Below, piece by piece: positions 55,400-64,000 of a DNA stretch of 64,000 nt. The stretch comes from Lunularia cruciata (taxonomy: Eukaryota; Streptophyta; Marchantiopsida; Lunulariales; Lunulariaceae). Location: positions 38,607,034 to 38,671,033 of the forward strand of contig OX419762.1 of assembly GCA_948567375.1 (NCBI GenBank). The letters are read 5' to 3'. The translations under genes and the position numbers were made by a program. Below the pieces are notes generated by a model. The model was not told the origin of the DNA. It made no database searches and was given only the letters and a program-made list of their open reading frames with translations. Positions within the stretch are counted from its first letter, which is position 1; each line of letters begins with the position of its first letter.

Positions 55400-56460
55400 A
55401 GTATGTCTTGCAATCCTACAATAGTTACAAAGAATATTTGGAAGCCAGATTTGGGACCCAGGCTTATTGGAGAGGAAAGACAAAGAGTTTGGAGGTTCTT
55501 GAGGAGCTACATGAGTTGTTTTACCTTCAATATGAAGGATTTGGGTGCTCTAAAAGGACATAATATTTGGATTGAGATTACTAACAATACATCAGTTTTT
55601 TGATATCCTTACAAATATAGTGACATGGAGCAAGCATTGATTCAGAGCCAGAGTAGTGACCTTTTTGAGGTTAGTTTGGTAGAGATTTCACATAGAGAGT
55701 ATCCATCAACTATAGTGATGCCAGCCAAGAAGGATATGCATGGCAACTATACAGATAGGGGGATGTATAGAGATTACCATCATATCAATTGATAGACTAT
55801 GGCTGATCGGTATGCCATGCTTATACCAGAGGAGATCTTTGGTGCAATTGAGCATGCAAAGGTTTTCAATACTTTGGATCTTTGAGTAGGATATCATCAG
55901 TTGCTGATCAAGGAGGAGGATAAGTCCAAGACAACATTTTGGGCTATTGATCCTCACAATAAGGATGTGTTATATTACTGGAGGTTCTTACTGGGTTAAA
56001 GAACGCTCTTGCCAAGCTCCAAAGGGTCATGGATAGGATCCTAGTTGGACTGGATTTTGCTAAATGCTATATTGATGACATTTGGGCCTATAGCACTATT
56101 ATGGAGGAGCATGAAAGATATTTGTTGGAGTTGTTTGAGAGGTTGAGATCTCATGGACTCAAATTACATCTTGGGAAGTGTAGGTTCTTCCATGAGCAAC
56201 TTGGGTATCTATCCTAGGGGCTTGGTGTTCAGTAGACCAAGATGGAGGTTATTGCACGTATTCCTTGACCTATAGATGTGAGCAAAATGTGAGCATTCCT
56301 TGGGTTGGTGAACTTCTAATGCTGATATGTTAAAGCATTTAGTACCTTTGCCAAGGCCTTGATGAATCTGACCAAGCTTACACAAGAGTGGTTTTGGGGA
56401 GATGAGCAAGAGAGAGCTTTTGTAGAGCTCAAGGAGAGGTTGACATCTGCTCCTATTTTG
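55400..56460 (+). pseudogene. RLG-7 reverse transcriptase
   Basis: LIGEERQRVWRFLRSYMSCFTFNMKDLG (55468-55550) is the pre-RT block. RT: VMPAKKDMHGNYTDRGMYRDYHHIN, MADRYAMLIPEEIFGAIEHAKVFNTLDL (first catalytic D, about 55870), VGYHQLLIKEEDKSKTTFWAID, WRFLLG*RT with LAKLQRVMDRIL, then FAKCYIDDIWAYS with DD at 56074-56079. HGLKLHLGKCRFFHEQLGYLS follows at 56151-56215, then a more degraded connection domain. The dense TEEIF...TLDLxxGYHQ style differs from RLG-1, -3 and -4, so it is a separate Ty3/gypsy lineage. Confidence 0.82.
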
Positions 56461-56870
56461 AGGAGACAGATTAGAGGATGACCATTTTAGGTTCATATTG
56501 ATTAGAGTATGGTGGAGCTTGGAGTAGTGCTCACCCATCATGATGATGAGGGGAAGGATTTTGTGGTGGGCTATGCTAGTTGCTCCAACAATTCAGTTGA
56601 GTCAAAGTACAATTCATATGAAGGAGAGTGCTTGGCAATAGTATGGGTAGTAGCACCAATTTTTATGTTACTTGTTTGGTAACCCTTTTACTCTCATCAT
56701 TGATCATCAGCCATTGAAGTAACTGATGGAGTTCAAAAAGCTTTTAGGGAAGCTTGTACAGTGGGCTCTGATTTTACAAGAATATGATTTCACAATTATT
56801 CATAGACTTGGAAGAGTAAACTATGTAGATGGGTTGAGTAGAAACCTATGTCCCAACCAATAGGATCAGA
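56461..56870 (+). pseudogene. RLG-7 RNase H
   Basis: LIDQSMVELGVVLTHHDDEGKDFVVGYASCSNNSVESKYNSYEGECLAIVW (about 56495-56650), TLIIDHQPLK*LMEF (about 56690-56735), WALILQEYDFTIIHRLGRVNYVDGLSRN (about 56765-56850). Frame changes between blocks. Confidence 0.78.
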
Positions 56871-57179
56871 TCGGAGCACATTGGCATGGTGAGATAGATG
56901 AGGAGATGGTGCTAGGTTGGCATGCATCTACCTTTGTTTGTATATATTTTGAGGCTTTGGTGGTATCTCTCTCAGCATATATAGGGGGAGTTATTGAGGC
57001 CACAAATCTAGAGAGTGGAGATAGTGGTACAGTTCAGCAAGACATTCATGATGATGTCTTAGTAATGGACTATCTTTGCACTGGTGTTCTAGAGTTGGAG
57101 CTAAGGAGAAAGAGATTGTGTTCTTCAACAAGCTAGGTGGTTTAGATTGGAGGCAAACACCTTCTTTGTGTATACAAGG

Positions 57180-58139
57180 ATGGTAGAGTGAGAGTGGTAC
57201 AACTTTCATCTTAGAGACCATAGTTGGTCCATCATGCTCATGAGGAGCTAAAACATTTTCAAGTAAAGCATACATATAGCTTACTCTAGAGTCATTATTG
57301 GTGGTACGGTATGTAGACCAATGTATAGTAGTTTGTTGCTAGATGTGTGGTTTGTGAGCAAGTTAGAGCATCATTCAATGCTCCTACGCCACAATTACAC
57401 CTGTTACCTATCATGGGGTTAGGTTACCACTTGAGTTTGGACTTCACAACTTTACCATTGATTGTGAGACATCATCAATATGTTTTGGTGATGGTGGAGC
57501 ACTTCTACAAGTAGATTGAGTTGGTTTCACTTCTTGACAAGTCCAATGAAGGGACAACTTACTTGTTCTTGGATCGGGTTCTTTGTCATTTTGGGTGCAC
57601 CACTTGATTTTGATTGATAAGGGTATAGAGTTCTTGGGAGAATTTTAGATCTTGTGTGACAAGGCTTTGATTGATCATTGTACTACCTCCCAAGATCACC
57701 CTAAGGCAGATGGCTTAGCAAAGAAAGTGGTTCAGATAGTGAAGAGTGGATTGCCAAAGTACAATTTGCAAAGAGGCTACTTGGGAGATTGAGATCTCTA
57801 GTTATCTTGGTTGGCCATGGGCTACTGGTTCAGTCGACAAGCCTCCTTAGCATCCTTCTCTCCTTAATTTCTACTCTATGGATGAGATCCAAATTTACCT
57901 ACAACCACTCGTCAAGATGTTACTATAGTTTTGGACTTGGATGATCCAGATGTATGGATGAGCACATGTTCTCAATGGGCACAAATCTTTTGAAGAGTGA
58001 TGCAAATGGCCTTTGAGAACTTAGAAATTGCTCAACATAGAGATACCTTATGCTATGGTACCACTTGAGGAGGAGGTTATAGTCACTCAATCTGTCAATT
58101 TCATCCAGGTGGTTATGTATATCTATAACAGACAACACA
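57180..58139 (+). pseudogene. RLG-7 integrase
   Basis: Zinc finger HHAHEELKHFQVKHTYSLL...HYWWYGM...ARCVVCEQVRASFNAP (57225-57395) has both His and both Cys. Core: SLDFTTLPLIVRHHQYVLVMVEHFYK (about 57435-57515; D in LDF). A damaged region follows around 57600-57720, where the other acidic residues are not cleanly readable, then QMA..KVVQIVKSGL. C-terminal part: CKWPLRT/ENLEIAQHRDTL and VVMYIYNRQHNDT (about 58110-58145). Inactive. Confidence 0.75.
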
Positions 58140-58469
58140 ATGACACTTGATGTTTCTATAGGCCGCGCTATCTTGAGAGTACATAAGATTTTTCCAATTG
58201 GAGTCCTTGTGTTGGAAGGACATGATGGTGTTGTTTGGAAGGATCATGTGCACAATTATGCACCGTGCCACCTCCCAAACATTGATGCTACTATGACCCC
58301 AAGCTTGGTACTTGTATGTGTAGGCTTATGGTGTATGTTATGTGGCTCTTTTTGTGGAGCTACTACTATCTTAGTGTGTGATAGTTGTTCAAGAGGATGG
58401 CATATGGCATGTATGACTCTTCCCCTCATTGTAGTTCCTCAAGGATAGTGGTTATATCCTAGATGTACT
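58140..58469 (+). pseudogene. RLG-7 integrase C-terminus with PHD finger
   Basis: A clean frame TLDVSIGRAILRVHKIFPIGVLVLEGHDGVVWKDHVHNYAPCHLPNIDATM is followed by a C4HC3 cluster: CMLC (58332-58343), CDSC (58377-58388), GWHMAC (58398-58412). After a stop at 58446-58448 comes WLYPRC (final Cys 58464-58466; the seventh ligand is Tyr here, but Cys in the copy at 63961-64000, which reads LCPKC). The spacing CX2C-X11-CX2C-X4-H-X2-C...CX2C is that of a PHD finger, a reader of histone H3 tails. It takes the place of the chromodomain found in RLG-1. Confidence 0.8.
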
Positions 58470-58642
58470 TGACTTATAGCTAGTTCCCCCTTTATATGGT
58501 ATAGATTGTAGACAAGTGACTAATGATGGAGCTTGATAGCACCCAACCTCCTGATCTTTTGCTCACCATAGGGTATACCATATACTTAGAATAGATGGCT
58601 ATTTGGAGTTAGAGGGACCTAACTGCCAGCTAGGAGGGCAAT

Positions 58643-58754
58643 TGTAGCACTTTAGAGTCCATGTATGACTTATGTGTAAGTTGTGCTTCTATAATGTGTG
58701 ATGTTGACAATGATTTATATTGTGTAGCAATGTATATACACACAACAACTATCA
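58643..58754 (+). repeat. Internal copy of the LTR 3'-terminal segment (R unit)
   Basis: TGTAGCACTTTAGAGTCC to TATCA, directly upstream of the 3' LTR; homologous to the last 93 bp of that LTR (59189-59281). The same arrangement is in the minus-strand copy (63659-63770 and 63112-63216). Confidence 0.8.
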
Positions 58755-59281
58755 TGCCATTTGTAGCATCACACCTAGATTGCTTGGACTCTGGAGTAGT
58801 AATGTTGGTAGTCAAGAGTATTTTGGTAGTTACTCATAGACTACTTGTTGACGGTCAGGTTTCATGTTTGGGGTACCGACTCAATAGTGAGGCCTACCAT
58901 CACTTAGCACCATTTGCACCGTTGGATATACAATCAACAAGACCATTAGGGTTGGAGACCAAGAGGTATACTTTTGAAGTGCAGCTCTAGAGAGCTCACT
59001 TTTTTGATTTTGTGCCTTTGAGTTCTTGGCTATGGTGGACACAGGCAAGTGATCATCACCTGGATTCTCTTAGCTAGAGTGGGTGTGGCTTGATTGTAAT
59101 TAGTGCCCAATTATTTGCAGATTATTGAGTGATAGATCAAGTATTGATCTGATTTAGTGTGATTGAGTTGTGTAAAAAAACTGATTATTGTAGCACTTTA
59201 GAGTCCATGTATGACTCATATGTAAGTTATACTTCTATAGTGTGTGATGTATGTTCTGTAGCAATGTATATACGCATGACA
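58755..59281 (+). repeat. RLG-7 3' LTR (527 bp)
   Basis: TGCCATTTGTAGC ... CGCATGACA (TG...CA). It matches 46731-46984 and reversed 63112-63658. Its end carries the R unit. Confidence 0.78.
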
Positions 59282-59286
59282 TGATC

Positions 59287-59490
59287 AATGAGAGACAAAT
59301 GAAGATAAAGTTGATAAATTTCTTTATATTGTCATTAAATATGGTTACTTATCAGAGTTTGCTTCTTATTTTGGATGAAAATCACAAGATTAACACTATA
59401 GCTATATTATGATCTTTCTCTTCATGTATCAAGTGACTACATCCTATTAGTTTCAAAGATGTACAAGGAAGATATGCATAAAATGTCAAA
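59287..59490 (+). pseudogene. RLG-6 integrase core, resumed after RLG-7
   Basis: TNEDKVDKFLYIVIKYGYLSEFASYFG matches RLG-4 RDKNEDKVGRFLYERL and following. YYDLSLHVSSDYI parallels LCYDISLSH. It shows that RLG-7 sits inside RLG-6 integrase. Confidence 0.65.
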
Positions 59491-61479
59491 GAAGGATAAA
59501 TTCATGAAATTAAAGGAAGGAAAAGGAAATTTTATGGTTCAAGTAGATCATTCTCAAATGATGTTCAAGGAGAGCTATCATAAGAGGTAAAGAAAGAAGA
59601 GTATGAAACTCTTTGAGGCATATGATTGGATAATTTTAGTTGAGCTTATTTGATCAATAGATGCAAAAACGAAGTGTTTGAAGAATGAGTACTTGGGACT
59701 TTTATAGTAGGAAAATTTTGGAATACTATACTTGTGATTTCAATTAGTCTAGGGGAAGGTATTTGATAGGATAAACAAAAAGTTAAATTTATGTCATAAA
59801 GTGTTAAAGTGCTTTCACTCCAATGAAAAATTGAAATCTTAGTTAAGGGATAAATATCACACCTATTGTTGCACATATATTGTATTAGATGTATCAACAT
59901 TTTTGTCATGAGTAGTTAAAAAAATGGTTTTTATGAAATTCAACTTAGCTTTTAGTTAGCCATAATAAGCTATAATAACAACCCATTCAAAGATATTGTT
60001 ATTTTAGAAGAGCTTGAAAAAATAAGCATCACAAATTTCAATTTCAATTTTTTGAATGAGTGTGATTCTTGTATATTTTGCTCTATGGAAAGAGTTGAAA
60101 AGTGTTGGGATATTAGATTGATTTGGTGTTGATTTTTCTACAATACAATAGTAGCTTACATGAACGACATGACTTAGTTTTCATAGTTCATGATAAAGAC
60201 ATATGCTTATTGGGATTAGTCTTTGAGTTTAAATGTTCTTTTAGGCTTGGTAATTTTTGTTACTTTTATATTTAGTAAGTTTTTGTGTAAGAATTTTATG
60301 ATGATATAAACAATGGATGAAGAGTTACTATAATTCTTTCATTTGAGCTCGTTAGCAAGGAATGTTTTGATACATGGAAATGGTTTGGACTTCTAACCTT
60401 GGAAGAATATCATGAAATTTAATTTTTTGTTTTCTTAGTCAAAATACATTGCCTTAATAACTATAGAGATTTCATCTTGAGTAAGAGATATATAAATTTA
60501 TAACTCATAATTGTATGGTATAAAATTATTATGGGAGTACAAAAATGTAAGTGTAAATATTGTTTAATATGTAAAATTATAATCTATACCTTTGAAACTC
60601 TAAGAAATTCTTATGAATAAAATATATAATTTTAAAAATTCTTGGATAGATCAATTTATAACTCATACTTGAAAGCTTTTATCAAAGTATTATATGAATA
60701 TAAATATGTAAGTGTAAATATTTCTTGAAATGTGAGCTAATGGTCATAAAAGTGATTACTTTATCAAGTATTATGAATATACATAAAGGATTATAATTTT
60801 TGTTAAAGTGAGTAAAAGAAATTTAAAATTATCAACAAAAAATGTATTAATTTATTTTGGAATAACTCATATATTTTTTATCAAGATTTCTTATGGTATT
60901 TCAAGACTTGATCCAAGTAGAAGATTTATACGTAAATCAAAGAGTTGTGTATTGATGAAGATAATATATATTTATAAAGATTCTTACATACATGAGTATC
61001 ATTAAATATATTATCTAGTTTAACCAAAGGCAATGATACTCCAAATGTATTATTGAAATTATATATATATATATATATATAAAGATATATACTCTTTTAT
61101 TCTATGATGGTGATTGATTTTCTTCCATAAATATCAAATATTATTTATATCAAATATTATTTTAAAGCTACTTTAAAAGAAGAAGTATATATTTTATTAT
61201 AGATGTGAATATAGAACTTGGAAATAATTTTCAATGAAATTATATAATTATCCAACAGTAAATTTTATGGAAAATGATTAAAATTAATACATATTAACCT
61301 TTGCTAATTATTAAGTTAAGTATAATTAATCACTTTGAAAATGAAACTCTAAAACTTGGTTGAAAATGTGAGACTAATGCATAATATAAAGCTAGATTTT
61401 AGGTATACTACTTAATTTGTGAAAACTTTATTCTAAAACATCATCTAATTCAAATGTTTAGATTTGTCCACATAAAAGT
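59491..61479. other. AT-rich region without genes
   Basis: No coding similarity. About 59905-60060 resembles 3045-3180. Around 60480-60720 a block of about 170 bp (ATTTATAACTCATA ... AATATGTAAGTGTAAATATT) is repeated imperfectly. An (AT)10 microsatellite lies at 61061-61080. The left part may hold the decayed 3' end of RLG-6. Confidence 0.5.
61061..61080. repeat. (AT)10 microsatellite
   Basis: Ten uninterrupted AT units followed by AAAGATATATA. Confidence 0.95.
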
Positions 61480-63000
61480 GAAAAGGAAACCACATAGAAC
61501 ACATGAAGGATGGGAAGACCCAATCAAGCCATACAAGGGAAAGACAAACAAGGAAAAATGGAGGTAGGTCCCAATAGTATCAATATGAGAAATTTTCCCT
61601 ATTGCACTTAAGATATCCAAGCTATACAAGTTGTAAGGTCTAAAACCTATTAGAGCATCTAAAGAAGCATCACCTACAGTGATTGCTCTCTTGTGGATTG
61701 CACCCGCCTATGCTCTTTGTAGAGCAATGGACACACGTTGTCAAAAGTATGCTACAAAGTATGATAGTGAGAGTGGTACCTCTTGGCATCTAATATGATA
61801 AGCTCTTATGTACTCCTTGATAAATGTGTCAAATGCCGTGTCCATAGCTCCATATAACTCCAAGGCTAGAGGAACAAAGAGGTGGCCTTGTTGCATACTC
61901 CTATACTTGGAGACCTTGCTTGCTGATGCTTTGCTCGTTACCCATACAAGAGGATGAGTAATCACTCTTTCCTAAACTACATCATGCATAGGGTCTATAA
62001 CCACAACATCCACCACTATCACCTGATCATCTTGGACCAAGTATAGGTCTACTTTGACATGTGCTGTTTGCAAAGAATATGAAAGCTCCATCCAAGCAAG
62101 GTATCCACTTTCTTGTGCCATAACAAACATTATCTCCTTGATGACATCATGGGTAGCTATCCTTTGTCCTCCATAAGGACACTATGTCATATGGACCGCT
62201 GCTACATCTAGTGTAGAACCACACTCACAATTGAGTAACAAAGATGCAAATGTGTGGACCAAACCTAATAGAACCTCATCATTGTAGAGAAAGTGGTTGA
62301 TGCAAGTCAGAATTCCCTAAAGCATGGTTGAGCTAAGATACAAGAGCCTACATCCTTGCCAATGCAAGAGCAAAAACATGCTCTAGTGGTCCGAGGAATG
62401 GACAAGTCACCTAAGAGAGAATGTAGCATATGTTGACATTGTTGCTCCATCAAGGAAGACTACAAACCTTTGGTCCAATTTGATGATTGTGAAGCAAAGG
62501 ATGGAAGGTCCTCCCATGCCCATGGAGATAGACCATCTCTTGTCTACCACAATAACACCTAGAGAGAAAAGGATCCCTCATCCATCTTGGTCATATAAGT
62601 CTCCAAAATTGGCCTATCAACAACCACAAAATGTGAGGAAAGTAGGGGTGCCAAGAAAGCCTAACTACCCAAAAACACTATAGGTGCCTCCATAAATAAT
62701 AGGCCTACTCCTCTTCATGAGATTGGGAGAGATTTTTGTCTACAAGCCAAATCCCCTATCACACGATCAAATGTCCTTGGTCCGATGATATCACCAAAGA
62801 CTCCCATAATCCTCCTATCAAAAGCTCTCAAACATGATAAGAAAGTCAAGGAAGGAGGAATTGTGCAAAGAAGGTAAGTCAATTGACGTGCAATACTAGA
62901 GAAGAGTATATCAAATTCCACATGCAGATCTCCTAGTAGAGGAAGGCCATCCATATTGAGAATATCCTTTGCAAGAGTAGCATCTAAGAATGACAAAATC
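61480..63000 (-). pseudogene. LINE-like pol, C-terminal half, with possible nuclease-like fold
   Basis: Minus strand, in order: PPSLTFLSCLRAFDRRIMGVFGDIIGP (about 62865-62785). EAPIVFLGS*AFLAPLLSSHF in a damaged frame, a LVHTFASLLLNCECGSTLDVA block (about 62265-62205). CPYGGQRIATHDVIKEI (about 62185-62135), VDLYLVQDDQVIVVDVVVIDP (about 62060-61995). GHLFVPLALELYGAMDTAFDTFIKEY (about 61890-61815), QEVPLSLSYFVAYF, SIALQRA, and RAITVGDASLDA (to about 61650). The order of RT-thumb PPSL, Cys-rich segment, VVDVVVxDP strand pair and VPLALExxG is that of some non-LTR retrotransposon pol C-termini. The nuclease idea rests on pattern only. Confidence 0.5.
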
Positions 63001-63111
63001 CTTGAATCCTACTAGCACTCCAAAAATACACAGTCCATTGATAGATGTGACACACCCTTATGGAAGCTCAAGGTGGAGAGAGATACCTAAAGGGGAAAAT
63101 ACTTTACACTA

Positions 63112-63658
63112 TGTCATGTGTATATACATCACTACACAACATACATCACTATCAACATCATACATTATAGAAGCACAAGTCATACATAAGTCATACATAA
63201 ACTCTAAAGTGGCACAATAATCAGATCATTTACAACTCAAATCAATTGAATTCAGATCAATACTTGATCTGATCCGCAACAACTTGCCAACAAGAGGGCA
63301 CTGATAAAAGTCAAGCCACACCGACTCTAGCTAAGAGACTCCAGGTGATGCTCACCAACTTTCTATCCACTCTAGCCAAGAACTCAAAGGCTCAACATCA
63401 GAGAAGTGAGCTCTTTGGAGCTGCACTTCCAAGGTATACTCCTGATTTTGACCTAAGTCCCATCCCAACCGTCCCGCTGATAGCACACCCAACAGTGCAA
63501 ATGGTGCAAGTGACAGTGGGCCCTACCATGAAGTCAATACCCTAAACACAAAATCTAACCATTGGAAAGTAGTTTATGAGTAATTGCCAAAATGCATCTA
63601 ATTACTATCACTGGAACTCCAGTGTTTGAGCAATCTAGATGCAACAATACAAATGGCG
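63112..63658 (-). repeat. Second RLG-7 3' LTR (547 bp), minus strand
   Basis: Minus strand CGCCATTTGTATTG (63658; first base T-to-C) to CACATGACA (63112). Homologous to 58755-59281, including the R unit at its end (63112-63216). Confidence 0.78.
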
Positions 63659-64000
63659 TGACTACTATCATGTGTATATACATCGCTACATAACATACAT
63701 TGCTGTTAACATCATACACTAGAGAAGTACAACTCACACATAAGTCATACATAAACTCTAAAGTGCCACAATTGCCCTCTTAGTTGGCGGTTAGGTCTCT
63801 CTAACTCTAGATAGCCATCTACTCCAAGTATATGGTATACCCTATGATGGGCAAAGATTAACAGGCCGGGTGCTATGGAGTCCCATTGTTAGTTGCCTGT
63901 CTGCAATCTATACCATATAAAGAATGAACTAGCTATAGGTCAAGTACATTTAGGACATAACTATTGTCCTTGAGGAACCACCGTGAGGGGAGGAGTCGTA
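63659..64000 (-). mobile_element. Second RLG-7 copy, 3' internal end with PHD tail, cut by window end
   Basis: The minus strand matches 58425-58754: R unit 63659-63770, then GGGTATACCATATACTT, and at 64000-63961 the PHD end TTPPLTVVPQGQ*LCPKCT followed by a stop. Here the final CPKC pair is intact and the Trp codon before it is TAG. The element continues beyond the window. Confidence 0.75.

Larger units (their letters stand above)
46731..59281 (+). mobile_element. RLG-7: Ty3/gypsy element with DNA methyltransferase and PHD finger
   Basis: LTR sequence begins at 46731 (TGCCATTTATAGC) and the 3' LTR ends at 59281 (CGCATGACA). Flanks TGTCA (46726-46730) and TGATCA (59282-59287) look like one duplication with an indel, and RLG-6 integrase continues across. 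Plus-strand content: protease (49300-49985), methyltransferase-like domain (54100-55070), RT (55400-56330), RNase H, integrase, PHD finger (58332-58466), 3' LTR 58755-59281. The 5' part is rearranged: a fragment of LTR, then an inverted LTR and a minus-strand gag. A 3.8-kb solo LTR of the RLG-3 family interrupts it between protease and methyltransferase. Confidence 0.7.
38150..59490 (+). mobile_element. RLG-6: ancient RLG-4-like element, heavily interrupted
   Basis: Plus-strand pieces in the expected order: leader (about 38190-38330), protease and its upstream block (38820-39331), protease-RT linker and RT start (43760-44440), RNase H and integrase start (45730-46730), integrase core (59287-59490). 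Each aligns with RLG-4 protein, but with many stops, shifts and small deletions. Interruptions: RLG-3-type solo LTR (39332-43133), RLG-1-type LTR (43208-43654), RLG-5-type LTR (44574-45309) and RLG-7 (46731-59281). Gag is missing or unrecognisable. The oldest element here by decay. Confidence 0.72.

Noticed and set aside
58643-59281. A short terminal-repeat (TRIM-like) element with 100-bp LTRs
   Set aside because: The sequence upstream of the first R unit is shared between both copies and belongs to RLG-7 pol, and the flanks fit an LTR of 58755-59281 with TG...CA ends. No primer site follows the first R unit.
1-64000. Host protein-coding gene, rRNA or CRISPR array
   Set aside because: All readable coding sequence belongs to transposable elements or plastid DNA. 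No rRNA sequence and no regularly spaced repeat-spacer array was found; CRISPR is not expected in plant nuclear DNA.

Overview
The window is repeat-dominated nuclear DNA of a land plant (or close streptophyte relative). It contains no intact host gene. Evidence for a plant: Ty3/gypsy chromoviruses, large-LTR Ty3/gypsy elements with an Athila/Tat-type primer binding site, 5-bp target duplications, and a nuclear insertion of plastid DNA (trnA-UGC exon/intron and rpoC2). The clade is not resolved. The size and decay of the nested elements and the retrotransposon types would suit a fern, lycophyte, other non-seed plant or gymnosperm. Most open frames here are broken by TAG/TGA/TAA codons one C-to-T step from CAG, CAA, CGA or TGG, as expected for old methylated transposons.

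Layout. (i) 1-3023: part of a minus-strand chromovirus LTR, then the 3' half of another chromovirus (RLG-5: RNase H, integrase, chromodomain, 3' LTR). (ii) 3400-36325: one chromovirus (RLG-1, plus strand). Its 5' LTR and gag (3400-4516) lie about 25 kb from its protease-RT-integrase-chromodomain-3' LTR (29616-36325), and it is still bracketed by the target duplication TTGTG (3395-3399, 36326-36330). Its gag holds a minus-strand copy of the same family (RLG-2). RLG-2 holds a complete 11.5-kb element RLG-3 (6300-17838, TSD AAGGC), a plastid-DNA mosaic inside its RT (18908-19250), a pogo/Tigger-like DNA transposon inside its protease (20273-22184, TSD TA), and a young Ty3/gypsy element RLG-4 (22428-29615). 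One deletion junction at 29615/29616 explains why RLG-4, RLG-2 and RLG-1 are all incomplete there. A solo RLG-4 LTR and a 2.1-kb non-coding insert interrupt the right half. (iii) About 38150-59490: an old RLG-4-like element (RLG-6), interrupted by solo LTRs of three families and by RLG-7. (iv) 46731-59281: RLG-7, a Ty3/gypsy element that appears to carry a cytosine-5 DNA methyltransferase domain between protease and RT and a PHD finger after integrase. (v) 59491-64000: AT-rich DNA, a LINE-like pol 3' part, and a second RLG-7 3' end on the minus strand.

Most notable: RLG-3-family LTRs are about 3.7 kb and carry a long ORF of their own (about 750-810 codons, coiled coil), present in three of four copies; RLG-7 combines a DNA methyltransferase and a chromatin reader with a retrotransposon polyprotein; and RLG-1 LTRs carry perfect heat-shock-element trimers.
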